This document shows, in pieces, positions 43,042-52,413 of a stretch of DNA of 64,000 nt. The DNA is taken from positions 1 through 64,000 of the forward strand of contig JACJXO010000004.1 of NCBI GenBank assembly GCA_020636645.1, written 5' to 3'. The stretch comes from Chitinophagales bacterium. GTDB taxonomy: Bacteria; Bacteroidota; Bacteroidia; Chitinophagales; BACL12. The stretch's first letter is position 1, and the number at the start of each line of letters is the position of its first letter. The notes beneath the pieces are model-generated. The model searched no databases. It had not been told where the DNA came from and saw only the letters and a list, made by a program, of their open reading frames with translations. The translations under genes and the position numbers were made by a program.

Positions 43042-43099
43042 ATGTAAGGAAAAGAGTATCTTTAACCTCTAACAAATTTCTTATTAAGCAAATACTACA

Positions 43100-45022
43100 A
43101 TGAAAAAAGCTTTACTCCTGTTGCTGGTGGCTTCCGGATCGGTTGCCATGGCGCAAATCACCGCCCTCTCAGAGGATTTTGAAGGGGGGGTATTACCGGA
43201 TCTTTGGTGGCAGGAAACTGCTGCTACTGATGGTGGCTGGCTGGTTGGTGATGCAGACTTTCAATCCAGTTCTGCATGGCCGGTTGAAGAACATACCGTC
43301 ATGATCGCCACCAATGATGATGCCTGTAACTGTAATAAGCTGGACGATCTGCTGTCAACTCCTTCCTTAAGCCTGGTTGGCATGACCAGCCCTTACCTGG
43401 TATTCGATTACTATTTCGGTGAATTCACCTATTCAGGTGCAACAGAAGATCTGTCTGTTGATGTATCACTGGATGGTGGTATCAACTGGACCGAACTGGT
43501 GAATCTGGATGGCGCAGGTGGATCACTATACTGGCGCACCGCTTCTATTGACCTCGGTGCCTATGCGGGCATGAGCGATGTCATGATCGGTTTCCGCTAT
43601 ACTGATGGCGGTGGCTGGTTGTATGGTGCTGCCATTGATGATGTGAAGGTATATGAACCTTCTCCTGTTGACGTAGAACTGAGCGCCCTTACCTTCGGAC
43701 AATTCCAGGAAGTTGGTACAGGTGTTGGCATTACCGGAACCATTACCAACATTGGTCTGGACGCCATTACCTCTGTTGACATTACCTGGACCGATGGCGG
43801 TACTACAGAAACCTTCACACTGGATGGTATCAGTATTCCTGCTTTTGGCACCTACAACTTCACACATGAGGTGGACTATGTGCCTGCTTCTGCTATTTCC
43901 TATGATATCGATGTGGAACTGAGCGAACCGAACGGAGTTGTTGACCCTACTCCGGAAAACAACACCAAAGGTTCTGTAGTGAGCGGTTGCTCCTATATTC
44001 CTCCTAAACACATGGTTGCTGAAGAAGCAACCGGTACCTGGTGCGGCTGGTGCCCACGCGGTGCTGTGTTCATGGATATCATGACAGAAGATTTTCCGGA
44101 AGATTTCATTGGCATTGCTGTACACAACAGCGACCCGATGGAAGTGACCGAATACGATAATGGTGTGGGTGCATTCCCCGGCTTCAGCGGCTATCCTTCT
44201 GTGATCATTGATCGCAATGAAATTGTTGACCCTTCACAAATGCCTGATGTGATCGACACACGCCTGGCTGATATTGCCCCGGTTGATATGACCATTGATC
44301 TGACCTACGATGAAGCATCTCACAGCATCAGTGCTGAAGTAACTGCTGAATTCGTTACCCAGCTGAGCGGCATCAACTACCGTCTCAACCTGGTTCTGAC
44401 AGAAGACAATGTAACCGGAACCGGTTCCGGCTACGCCCAGACCAACTATTATGCAGGTGGTGGTTACGGCCCTATGGGAGGATACGAAGACCTGCCCGGA
44501 ACTGTGCCCGCTGCTGATATGATCTACCAGCATGTAGCCCGCGGCCTTGCCAGCGGCTGGAACGGAACCTCCGGTTCTGTACCGGCAGATGTGAACGCCG
44601 GCGATATGGCCAGCCACACATACGAGTGGGATCTGGATGCCGACTGGAATGCATCAGAAATGCATGCCATTGGTATGATCATTGACCAGAACTCAGGAAA
44701 GATCCTCAATGCGGTTTCTACTAAAGTGAGCAATTCACAGCCAGAAGCTATTGAAGACTTCCCCGGCCTTGCAGGTCTTGAGGTTTACCCTAACCCATCC
44801 AGCAATGTAGCTTATGTAAGGGTCAACCTGGAAAACACCATGGATGTGACCATGCGTATCACCGACATCAACGGTCAGGTGATGATGGCCCGCAACTATG
44901 GCAACCTGTACGGCGATATGCTGTTGACTGTGCCTGTATCTGATATGCCTGCCGGTATGTATCTCGTAGAGATCATCAGCGGTGCTTATCAGACTACAAC
45001 CCGTCTGATGGTTGCACATTAA
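43100..45022 (+). CDS. Omp28-like secreted protein with CGWC motif and type A T9SS sorting domain
   Basis: A 640-residue exported protein (signal ending SVAMAQ). The N-terminal domain (about 20-190) is a choice-of-anchor J/MAM-like beta-sandwich (LSEDFEGGVLPDLWWQETA, then VFDYYFGEFTY and MIGFRYTDGGGWLYGAAIDD, as partial markers). A CARDB-like domain follows (about 195-300), then the Omp28/thioredoxin-like domain with C315-G-W-C318 in EEATGTWCGWCPRG. The type A sorting domain starts near EVYPNPSSNVAYV and ends TTTRLMVAH. The domain order differs from the 561-residue paralogue, where the CxxC comes first. It has its own -7-like element, TATCTTTA, about 40 nt upstream. Confidence 0.88.
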   Translation: MKKALLLLLVASGSVAMAQITALSEDFEGGVLPDLWWQETAATDGGWLVGDADFQSSSAWPVEEHTVMIATNDDACNCNKLDDLLSTPSLSLVGMTSPYLVFDYYFGEFTYSGATEDLSVDVSLDGGINWTELVNLDGAGGSLYWRTASIDLGAYAGMSDVMIGFRYTDGGGWLYGAAIDDVKVYEPSPVDVELSALTFGQFQEVGTGVGITGTITNIGLDAITSVDITWTDGGTTETFTLDGISIPAFGTYNFTHEVDYVPASAISYDIDVELSEPNGVVDPTPENNTKGSVVSGCSYIPPKHMVAEEATGTWCGWCPRGAVFMDIMTEDFPEDFIGIAVHNSDPMEVTEYDNGVGAFPGFSGYPSVIIDRNEIVDPSQMPDVIDTRLADIAPVDMTIDLTYDEASHSISAEVTAEFVTQLSGINYRLNLVLTEDNVTGTGSGYAQTNYYAGGGYGPMGGYEDLPGTVPAADMIYQHVARGLASGWNGTSGSVPADVNAGDMASHTYEWDLDADWNASEMHAIGMIIDQNSGKILNAVSTKVSNSQPEAIEDFPGLAGLEVYPNPSSNVAYVRVNLENTMDVTMRITDINGQVMMARNYGNLYGDMLLTVPVSDMPAGMYLVEIISGAYQTTTRLMVAH

Positions 45023-45040
45023 TAAGAACTCTGTTTTGCA

Positions 45041-45072
45041 AAAAAAGCCCCCGGCATGCCGGGGGCTTTTTT
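45041..45072. terminator. Bidirectional terminator, perfect palindrome
   Basis: A perfect 32-base palindrome: A6, then a GC-rich inverted repeat GCCCCCGGCATGCCGGGGGC (45047-45066), then T6. It can terminate the Omp28-like gene (plus, 18 nt after its stop). On the minus strand its T-run is preceded by the radC stop at 45071-45073, so the same structure also serves radC, overlapping its stop codon. Confidence 0.93.
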
Positions 45073-45769
45073 ATAACATGCCCTCATCTGCGAAACTGTA
45101 ATATCCCTTTCCTGCTATGATCAGATGGTCTATCAAACGAATATCCATCAGCTCTGCGGCTTGTTTCAACTTCTTTGTAAGCTGAATATCAGCCTGACTG
45201 GGCTGTAACGTTCCGCTGGGGTGATTATGTACTACCACTACTGCACTGCACAAACGCTGCACTGCATTCCTGAGCAGTACCTTTACATCTACAACTGTGC
45301 CGCTCACGCCTCCCTGGCTCATGCGCTCTTTACCTATGATACGGTTACCACGGTTGAGGTATAGTGCCCAGAATTCTTCAACTGAAAGATCTGCCAGCAG
45401 CGGCTCCATCCAGGCATAAATATCACGGCTGGAGCGTATCTGAATGCGGTCTTCCGCTTCACTGAGCTGCCTCCTTCTGCCTAACTCAAGTGCCGCTACT
45501 ATGGTTATTGCCTTGGCCGGACCAATACCCCTGAATGCGCAGAGATCTGCCACTTCCAGCCTTCCCAGTTCCTGCAAATTGTTGTTGCACGATAATAGTA
45601 TGCGTTGCGCCAGTTCTATGGCCGTTTCCCTGTCACTCCCTGATTGTATCAGAATGGCCATCAGCTCAGCGTTGGTCAATCGCTGCCGGCCCTGGTTAAG
45701 CAATTTCTCTCTTGGGCGGTCTTCTTCTGATAACTGCTTGATCGTATAATTCTTTTCATCATAAGGCAT
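45071..45769 (-). CDS. radC: RadC-family JAB/MPN-domain protein
   Basis: A 232-residue protein with an N-terminal helix-hairpin-helix region (DLCAFRGIGPAKAITIVAAL, about 68-87) and a C-terminal JAB domain with the metal motif VVVVHNHPSGTLQPSQAD (about 175-192). RadC is not a proven DNA-repair factor; the fold is of a metalloprotease type. The opening IKQLSEEDRPREKLL is the family hallmark. It is monocistronic between two strong terminators. The upstream -7-like element is TATATTTA. Confidence 0.94.
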   Translation of the reverse strand: MPYDEKNYTIKQLSEEDRPREKLLNQGRQRLTNAELMAILIQSGSDRETAIELAQRILLSCNNNLQELGRLEVADLCAFRGIGPAKAITIVAALELGRRRQLSEAEDRIQIRSSRDIYAWMEPLLADLSVEEFWALYLNRGNRIIGKERMSQGGVSGTVVDVKVLLRNAVQRLCSAVVVVHNHPSGTLQPSQADIQLTKKLKQAAELMDIRLIDHLIIAGKGYYSFADEGML

Positions 45770-45800
45770 GCTGTAAATATAGGCCTTCTGAGCATATATA

Positions 45801-45830
45801 AAAAAAGGCCGGTGCGTTGCACCGGCCTTT
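45801..45830 (-). terminator. Rho-independent terminator of rpsT
   Basis: Arms 45804-45815 and 45819-45830 form a 12-bp stem (GC core GGCCGGTGC) with a 3-nt loop; on the minus strand seven T residues follow (45807-45801, partly in the stem). It lies 16 nt after the rpsT stop. Confidence 0.9.
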
Positions 45831-45846
45831 CAGGATATAAGGTCTA

Positions 45847-46095
45847 TCAGGCGTTCACCTTCTTCATGAGCTTGCTCTTGAGATTGGCTGCCTTATTCTT
45901 ATGTATGATATTGCGTTTAGCCAGCTTGTCGATCATAGAAATGACCTCAGGCAGACTCTGCTTTGCTTCTCCGGCATCTTCTGTAGCCCGCAGCTTGCGA
46001 ACCGCATTACGGGTGGTTTTACCATAATAGCGGTTAGACAACCTTCTTTTGGCAGATTGACGGATGGATTTCTTTGTAGCCTTATGATGTGCCAT
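45847..46095 (-). CDS. rpsT: 30S ribosomal protein S20
   Basis: An 82-residue basic protein with the S20 pattern: [18 protein letters not shown], then [16 protein letters not shown] and the C-terminal [21 protein letters not shown]20 is a primary 16S rRNA-binding protein. The His-His in MAHHK is typical of Bacteroidota S20. It is transcribed alone from a strong promoter (46120-46150) and ends at a strong terminator. Confidence 0.97.
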   Translation of the reverse strand: MAHHKATKKSIRQSAKRRLSNRYYGKTTRNAVRKLRATEDAGEAKQSLPEVISMIDKLAKRNIIHKNKAANLKSKLMKKVNA

Positions 46096-46119
46096 GTAGC
46101 GTTAGTTTAAAACGGATTG

Positions 46120-46150
46120 CAAAGATAAGCCTTCCCAGACAATTTCAAAA
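46120..46150 (-). promoter_or_regulatory. Promoter of rpsT, Bacteroidota type
   Basis: On the minus strand TTTTG (46150-46146) and TATCTTTG (46127-46120) are separated by exactly 18 nt, an ideal -33/-7 pair. Transcription should start near 46113, leaving a leader of about 18 nt before the ATG. The layout is the same as in front of HU at 4760-4790. Confidence 0.8.
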
Positions 46151-46201
46151 GAAAAAAAACGGATTCCTGCCAGAAAACAATTGGCTGAATATCTGCCTAA
46201 A

Positions 46202-47692
46202 TCATTGTAATTCAATAGAATCCAGAAAACTGACCGTCTGCATGATATCCGGATGCAGAAACCTGTCTGCCTGGTTGAAGCTGACCTGTTGGCGGTAGGT
46301 GGCCATCAGGCCTTCCAGCACCGGACTGGTCTTGAGCGGCCTTCTGAACTCCAGGGCCTGTGCAGCTGTCAGCCACTCAATGGCCAGTACCCGTGTGGTA
46401 TTTTGTATGACCCGCAGGCATTTGGTGGCTGCATTGGCACCCATGCTCACATGGTCTTCCTGCTCATTGCAGGATGGAATACTGTCAACACTGGCAGGGG
46501 TGCACAGCTGTTTGTTCTGCGATACCAGACTGGCAGCGGTGTACTGCGGTATCATCAGGCCGGAATGCAGGCCACTGCCTTCCACCAGGAACTCCGGCAG
46601 GTCTCTGGAACCAGACAACAGCCGGTACACCCTACGTTCTGAGATGCTGGCCAGTTCACTCACTGCCATGGCCAGAAAATCAAGCGACAAGGCCAGTGGC
46701 TGTCCGTGAAAATTGCCCCCGGAAAGAATGGCATCACCATCTGCAAAAATGTTCGGGTTATCGGTAACGCCGTTGGCTTCCCGTGAAACGATGTCCCGGC
46801 AATACGCAACTGCATCTCGGCTGGCACCATGCACCTGGGGCATGCATCGGAATGAGTAAGGGTCCTGTACCTGTACCTTGGGTCTGGTGCTTATTTCACT
46901 TCCCTGCAGAATGGACCGGAGATTGGCTGCAGCCTGTTGCTGCCCGGCCTGATTACGAATGCGATGAATGCGTTCATCAAATGGCTCCGTCTTACAATCC
47001 CATGCATCAAAAGACAAGGCACCTGTCAGATCTGCCAGTTGCAATAATCTTTCGGCTGCAGCTATGCACCTTACTGCATGCGCATTCATGAACTGGGTTC
47101 CGTTCAGCAGGGCTAATCCTTCCTTTGAACGCAGTTGCAGAGGTTTCCACCCCAGCTCATCCAGCACTCCGGCAGCATCCCTCCTGATCCCTTTATACCT
47201 GACCTCTCCTTCGCCAATCAGCGGCAGGCTCATATGTGCCAGCGGACAAAGATCGCCGGAGGCACCCAGTGATCCCTGCTCAAATATGACCGGCAATACA
47301 TCTGCATTATACATATCTATAAGTCGCTGAACTGTTTCAACCGCCACCCCGCTGTAACCATAAGACAATGACTGTATCTTCAGAAAAAGCAGGTATCTGA
47401 TGGTCTCTGCTTCCAGCTCCGGGCCGGTACCGCAGGCATGAGATAAAATAAGATTACGCTGTAAGGATTCCAGATCATCAGGTGAAATACGAACCTTACA
47501 TAATGATCCGAAACCGGTGTTCACACCATAGACCGGTTCAGGTCTTCTGTCAAGCACCACATCCAGATACTCTCTTGTGTGCCTGATGGCAGCTTCTGCT
47601 TCCTGACTCAGCACCAGCGGAATGCGCCGGCTTATCAGTTGGCTGATACGGTTTATCTCCAGGGGTTGAAAATCAATGGCATGCATATCCAT
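46202..47692 (-). CDS. hutH: Histidine ammonia-lyase
   Basis: A 496-residue aromatic amino acid lyase. The MIO-forming tripeptide Ala-Ser-Gly lies at about 144-146 in EQGSLGASGDLCPLAH. Other family blocks are YGVNTGFGSLCKV, LILSHACGTG, LLNGTQFMNAHAVR and the C-terminal QEDHVSMGANAA with the His-specific pattern. It deaminates histidine to urocanate. The other hut genes (hutU, hutI, hutG) are absent, and it lies 29 nt after rodA on the same strand. I chose the ATG at 47692; TTG at 47701 and ATG at 47686 are alternatives. Histidine specificity is by family resemblance. Confidence 0.88.
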   Translation of the reverse strand: MDMHAIDFQPLEINRISQLISRRIPLVLSQEAEAAIRHTREYLDVVLDRRPEPVYGVNTGFGSLCKVRISPDDLESLQRNLILSHACGTGPELEAETIRYLLFLKIQSLSYGYSGVAVETVQRLIDMYNADVLPVIFEQGSLGASGDLCPLAHMSLPLIGEGEVRYKGIRRDAAGVLDELGWKPLQLRSKEGLALLNGTQFMNAHAVRCIAAAERLLQLADLTGALSFDAWDCKTEPFDERIHRIRNQAGQQQAAANLRSILQGSEISTRPKVQVQDPYSFRCMPQVHGASRDAVAYCRDIVSREANGVTDNPNIFADGDAILSGGNFHGQPLALSLDFLAMAVSELASISERRVYRLLSGSRDLPEFLVEGSGLHSGLMIPQYTAASLVSQNKQLCTPASVDSIPSCNEQEDHVSMGANAATKCLRVIQNTTRVLAIEWLTAAQALEFRRPLKTSPVLEGLMATYRQQVSFNQADRFLHPDIMQTVSFLDSIELQ

Positions 47693-47721
47693 AGCAGGCA
47701 AATTTGCAAAAATTACACTTG

Positions 47722-49149
47722 TCAGCGGAGTATCAGCAGTCGGTCAGCATCCAGCCGGAGCACAATGAATACCATGATGCTGAAAGCAAGTACCGAAGAA
47801 CCACCGTAAGAGATGAAAGGTAAAGGAATTCCGATTACAGGCAGCAGCCCAATGGTCATACCTACATTGATCATGACCTGAATAAAGAAAATACTGGCAA
47901 CTGAATAACAGTATATCCGGGTGAATGGAGAGCGCTGCCGTTCTGCCAGGTGAATGATGCGCAGAATAAAAGCCAGGTAGATGGCCAGAAAGAAGAAGGT
48001 GCCCAGAAAGCCCAGTTCTTCTCCGATGGTGCAGAAAATGAAATCAGTGCTTTGCTCCGGAACGTGTTTGAGCTGGGTCAGGGTGCCTTCCAGATATCCT
48101 TTTCCGGCAAACCCACCGGAGCCAATGGTCATCTTGCTTTGCGTCACGTTATAATTGGCATCCGGATCATCACTCAGCCCCAGCAGCGTGAGTACCCTTT
48201 CTGACTGATGAGACTCCAGCAATTCGTTCATCACGAAACTGGACCCGTACAGGGTGAATCCTGTCAGCGCCAGATATAACCAGAATACAGGAGTGATGCG
48301 CATATAGGCTACCGGGCGAAGTGCCATCCAAACTCCAGCCATGAAAAGCACCGCCAGAACGATCAGATAGATGCGAAGGGCCGGCAGATAATAACCGGCT
48401 GCAAAGGATGCTACTGACAATAAGAACAACAACCAATATCGAAGATACCTGGGCTTGTCTTTTCTCCACAACCTGCCGGAACTGAATGCTGCTATCAGCA
48501 GCACGACCCCGGAAAGCACCCATAATAATACCTGTACGGAAACCAGCATAGACAGGATGAAACCGGCTCCGAACAACAGGGCAATGATCACCTCTCTTAC
48601 CTTGAACCCTTCTCTGTACAACACAAGAGATAATGAAGTATAGACCAGAGCTGAACCCATATCTTCCTGCAGAATGATAATGGCCATGGGAAGCAATATG
48701 ATACCTGCGGCGATCATTTTCTGCCGGAATGTTTTTACCGCATTGCTCAGGCTGCTGATGTATTTGGCCAGCATCAGAGCTGTAGCTGTCTTGGCAAATT
48801 CGGCCGGCTGAAACTGCGCCGGACCAATCTGCAACCAGCTGCGGGCACCATTGATCTCTCTGGCAACTGCCAGCGTTACCAGTAACAATAAAATTATGAT
48901 GATATAAAATGGAATGGAAAACTTGGTAAAAAAGTTGCTGTTGAAAGTGAGCATACTAAAGCCCAGAACCAGCGAGATGAACATCCAGGTCATCTGTCTT
49001 CCATGCGTCTGTGACAGATTGAAAAAACGACTGGATTCCTCATTGTAGTTGACAGCAAATACGGTCATCAGGCCAACCAGCAGCATGAGCAGATACAGCA
49101 CCAGCATGGGCTTGTCCAGTCTCTGTATGATATTCTGAGGCTCTCTCAT
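47722..49149 (-). CDS. rodA: Rod-shape determining protein RodA (SEDS glycosyltransferase)
   Basis: A 475-residue SEDS-family membrane protein with ten or more helices. Key motifs are QEDMGSALVY (catalytic region, near 160), the periplasmic loop EQSTDFIFCTIGEELGFLG and the C-terminal PFISYGGSSVLAFS. RodA polymerises glycan strands in the elongasome with PBP2. It is about 100 residues longer than the E. coli enzyme because of extra hydrophobic segments in the middle (about 190-290). Its ATG overlaps the mrdA stop by 4 nt. Confidence 0.95.
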   Translation of the reverse strand: MREPQNIIQRLDKPMLVLYLLMLLVGLMTVFAVNYNEESSRFFNLSQTHGRQMTWMFISLVLGFSMLTFNSNFFTKFSIPFYIIIILLLLVTLAVAREINGARSWLQIGPAQFQPAEFAKTATALMLAKYISSLSNAVKTFRQKMIAAGIILLPMAIIILQEDMGSALVYTSLSLVLYREGFKVREVIIALLFGAGFILSMLVSVQVLLWVLSGVVLLIAAFSSGRLWRKDKPRYLRYWLLFLLSVASFAAGYYLPALRIYLIVLAVLFMAGVWMALRPVAYMRITPVFWLYLALTGFTLYGSSFVMNELLESHQSERVLTLLGLSDDPDANYNVTQSKMTIGSGGFAGKGYLEGTLTQLKHVPEQSTDFIFCTIGEELGFLGTFFFLAIYLAFILRIIHLAERQRSPFTRIYCYSVASIFFIQVMINVGMTIGLLPVIGIPLPFISYGGSSVLAFSIMVFIVLRLDADRLLILR

Positions 49150-51056
49150 GGCTTGATGGCGGTAGTATCGTTGACCAGCACATCAGGATCGTTACGGTCT
49201 TCTTCCGGCTCCGGTGCTACTGGTTGTGTGGGGGTTCCTATCAGATTGGTGTTACGCATTCTGTCCAGCAGATACTGACGGGATGGTGAGATACTGCCTT
49301 TCAGATAATATTCCATGACCAGACTGGCGATCGGTGCCGCCCAGGTTGCTCCGAAACCGGAATTTTCAACCAGCACTGCAACAGCGATCTGAGGATTCTC
49401 TCTGGGTGCGAAGCCACTGAACTGACTGTGATCCTTCCCATGCGGGTTCTCTGCAGTTCCTGTCTTCCCGCAAACTTCAATACTGTCTATCCTGGCAACC
49501 CGTGCAGTTCCTGCTTTGACCACCATACTGAGCCCTTCGGTCACTACATCAAAATACTGCTCATCTACCTTGGTATAATGCTTCACAGAGAGCGCCTGCA
49601 ACAGGCTATCCTCACCATCGGCATATTTGAACACATGCGGAGAAATATAATACCCACGGTTGGCTATTGTGGCCATCATATTAGCATTTTGTAATGGGGT
49701 CACGATCATCTGATCCTGCCCGATACCCAGGGTGATGAAGTTGGATGACTTCCACCGGCCCTTACCGTAGATGCGGTCATAGTCTTCCGGGTCAGGTACA
49801 TTGCCTCCTTTCTCGCCCGGAAGGTCAATTCCTGTAGGTACCCCGATGCCGAAACTGGCCAGATAATCTTTGAGCTTTTCCAGCCCTTCGGGTGCATTGG
49901 CATTGTGGTCATCTATGAAATGCTTCAGCACGAAACAGAAATAGGCATTGCAGGAATGCTGGATGCCCATGACCACATTAGAAGGTGTAACATGGTTGTG
50001 ACAACCCACGGTATGTCCGCTCATACGATAACCTCCGCCGCAGGGATAGCCCTGATCTGCAACCAGAGTGCCCTCCTGTAACGCTACCAAAGCCATCAAT
50101 GCTTTGAACTGTGAACCAGGCGGATAGTAACCTGTAAGTGCACGATTATTGAGTGGCCTGCCTTCATCCATGACCAGGGTACCGTAATTTTTTGTCCTGG
50201 AACTGCCGGTCAGCAGATTGGGGTCATAGGCCGGACTGCTTACCAGTGCCAGGATCTCACCCGTTTTCGGTTCAATGGCTACTACCGCACCCTTCTTCCC
50301 CTGCATGAGTGATTCTGCAAATCTTTGCAGATCAATATCAATGGTCAGGGTAACATTCTTACCGGCTTCAGCTGCTTCATCCTTTTCGCCATTGGCCAGG
50401 CTGCCCATGAGTCTGTTATGGGCATCCACCACCATATACCTGTAACCTTTCTTACCGCGAAGTACTTCTTCATAGGATTTCTCGAAACCACTTTTACCAA
50501 TATAATCACCTCCTTTGTAGTAGCCGTTGGAACGTTTGATATCGCTGCTGTCCACCTCGGTCACATACCCCAGCAGGTGGGCCGCATTTGCATAAGGGTA
50601 GGTGCGCATGGTGCGTATCTCCGGAAAGAAACCGGGAAACTCATACATGTATTCTTCCATCCTGGCAAATTCTTCACCCTCTATCTGCGGAAGAAATACA
50701 GAAGCATGCAGCGGCGAATATCGCTTCGCTTCTGCCAGCTTCTCCTGAAAATAGATGGTATCTATACCCAGCATCCTGCAAAACCTCAGGGTATCCATAT
50801 CTTTCACCTGGCTGGGAATGACCATCAGGTTGTAAATAGGTTTGTTGTGTACGATCAGCTTGCCATTGCGGTCATACATCTGTCCGCGATCGGGATACAC
50901 GGTAACCTTCCTGACGGTCCTGTCTTTGGCCAGTTCTGCATAGTCTTTGTTGATGACCTGCAGCACAAGTAACCTGATCATGAACAACAGAAATATACCG
51001 GCTATCAGTCCTCTGATGACCCAGGTGCGGTTCTTATACTGATCATGTATGGTCAT
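49146..51056 (-). CDS. mrdA: Penicillin-binding protein 2 (elongasome transpeptidase)
   Basis: A 636-residue class B PBP anchored by one N-terminal helix (about 15-35). After the pedestal domain (DRGQMYDRNGKLIVHNKPIY) comes the transpeptidase domain with SQFK in YYPPGSQFKALMA (the active serine), SCN in GIQHSCNAYFCF and KTG in CGKTGTAENPHG. It crosslinks peptidoglycan with RodA during lateral growth. It overlaps both mreD and rodA by 4 nt. The SCN motif is the usual SxN with Cys in the middle. Confidence 0.95.
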   Translation of the reverse strand: MTIHDQYKNRTWVIRGLIAGIFLLFMIRLLVLQVINKDYAELAKDRTVRKVTVYPDRGQMYDRNGKLIVHNKPIYNLMVIPSQVKDMDTLRFCRMLGIDTIYFQEKLAEAKRYSPLHASVFLPQIEGEEFARMEEYMYEFPGFFPEIRTMRTYPYANAAHLLGYVTEVDSSDIKRSNGYYKGGDYIGKSGFEKSYEEVLRGKKGYRYMVVDAHNRLMGSLANGEKDEAAEAGKNVTLTIDIDLQRFAESLMQGKKGAVVAIEPKTGEILALVSSPAYDPNLLTGSSRTKNYGTLVMDEGRPLNNRALTGYYPPGSQFKALMALVALQEGTLVADQGYPCGGGYRMSGHTVGCHNHVTPSNVVMGIQHSCNAYFCFVLKHFIDDHNANAPEGLEKLKDYLASFGIGVPTGIDLPGEKGGNVPDPEDYDRIYGKGRWKSSNFITLGIGQDQMIVTPLQNANMMATIANRGYYISPHVFKYADGEDSLLQALSVKHYTKVDEQYFDVVTEGLSMVVKAGTARVARIDSIEVCGKTGTAENPHGKDHSQFSGFAPRENPQIAVAVLVENSGFGATWAAPIASLVMEYYLKGSISPSRQYLLDRMRNTNLIGTPTQPVAPEPEEDRNDPDVLVNDTTAIKP

Positions 51057-51580
51057 GTGCGTTCTCCCTGTCTGTTGCCGCTGAAAATGAAAGCAAAGTT
51101 GACCATTAAAAATACAGAGAACAGTACACTGGCAGCGGTGTTCAGCAGGGTGTATCCCAGATTACTGAATGAGAGCACCTCCAGCTGAAAATACACCAGA
51201 TGATGAATGGAGGTGAGCAACAGGGCGTATAACAGAAACCAGATGAATCCAAGCCGCCCCATAGAAGGCGCCTGAATACCTTCATAACCTGTGATGGGTG
51301 TGAGCAGCCGGGTTACAGCCGGGCGCAGGAAAGCCAGCACCAGCATGGCAGAGGCATGCATACCGGGGGTGTTGTTGAACATGTCAACGATCAGACCTGA
51401 AATGAAAGCCAGTATCAGTACCAGCCACCGTGGGGTGGCAAAAGGCAGCAGCATGATGAACATGGGAAATACATACGGATGCACATACTGTCCAATATTC
51501 AGATGAGTAAGCACCAGCACCTGAAAGGCTGTCAGAGCGATCCAGCCTATGACACGCCATATCCACCTAGTTACCTGCAT
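51053..51580 (-). CDS. mreD: Rod-shape determining protein MreD
   Basis: A 175-residue membrane protein with about five helices. The region YVFPMFIMLLPFATPRWLVL and FISGLIVDMFNNTPGMHASA fit MreD, as does the position between mreC and mrdA. MreD is an inner-membrane part of the elongasome linking MreC and RodA/PBP2. Its start overlaps mreC by 14 nt. Confidence 0.88.
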   Translation of the reverse strand: MQVTRWIWRVIGWIALTAFQVLVLTHLNIGQYVHPYVFPMFIMLLPFATPRWLVLILAFISGLIVDMFNNTPGMHASAMLVLAFLRPAVTRLLTPITGYEGIQAPSMGRLGFIWFLLYALLLTSIHHLVYFQLEVLSFSNLGYTLLNTAASVLFSVFLMVNFAFIFSGNRQGERT

Positions 51581-52400
51581 GACTCTCCTCCTCCAGGTTT
51601 GTTTGCTCTTCTTTCAGCAGATAATCCACTACATAGACATAGTGCAGGCGACTGAACGCAGTTGTCAATTCCACTTCCAGGGTATAGAAATTACTGCCTG
51701 TTTCTTTTCCATATGACTTCAGCACTCCAACAGGATAACCGGGTGGGAAAGCAGCAGAATATCCTGTGGTCACAATGGTGTCTCCCGGCTCCAGGTGCCC
51801 GGGTTCAGACACGTCCACTATTTTGACAACTGTAGGATCCTCTCCATTCCATACCAGTCGTCCCTGCACATTGTTCTTCTTGACAGCGACCCTCGTATGG
51901 AAATGACTGTGCAACACGGATAGTACCACGCTGAAATGCGGCGATACGTCCTTTACGATACCGACCAGTCCGTTGGAGGTGATCACTCCCATATCTTTTA
52001 CTATGCCATCTTCACTTCCCTTGTCCAGTGTGATATAGTTGTTGGGCAATGTGAATGTATTGTTGATCACCTTCGCAGGCATACAGGAGTACAGCATCTC
52101 TCCATGCTCATCCAGCATGCTGATGCGCCCGCCTGAATCTGCCGTGGCCTGCTGTATCATGGCTTCCCGCAAAAGGGCATTCTCTGCCAGCAGGCTGTCA
52201 TTAACCTCAGACAAATAGAAAAACTTCGTAAGGTTGCCGTAAGTATTCAGCACATTGCCGGTCATACGGTTGGCTGAATGCACAAAAAAGGTGCGCTGAT
52301 AAGCGTTATTGCTGAATAGGAACCAGAGAGATATCAACTCCAGTAAAAGAAACAGGAAGAACACATGGTATCTGAGCAGGAACTGTATGAAACTGCGCAT
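51567..52400 (-). CDS. mreC: Rod-shape determining protein MreC
   Basis: A 277-residue protein with one N-terminal helix (about 8-28), a coiled coil (about 60-95) and a beta-barrel domain: VINNTFTLPNNYITLDKGSEDGIV (in part), VITSNGLVGIVKDVSPHFSVV, then LEPGDTIVTTGYSAAFPPGYPVG. MreC scaffolds the elongasome in the periplasm. It ends in a short hydrophilic tail and overlaps mreD by 14 nt; 13 nt separate it from mreB. Confidence 0.94.
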   Translation of the reverse strand: MRSFIQFLLRYHVFFLFLLLELISLWFLFSNNAYQRTFFVHSANRMTGNVLNTYGNLTKFFYLSEVNDSLLAENALLREAMIQQATADSGGRISMLDEHGEMLYSCMPAKVINNTFTLPNNYITLDKGSEDGIVKDMGVITSNGLVGIVKDVSPHFSVVLSVLHSHFHTRVAVKKNNVQGRLVWNGEDPTVVKIVDVSEPGHLEPGDTIVTTGYSAAFPPGYPVGVLKSYGKETGSNFYTLEVELTTAFSRLHYVYVVDYLLKEEQTNLEEESHAGN

Positions 52401-52413
52401 CCGGCTCTGTCAG

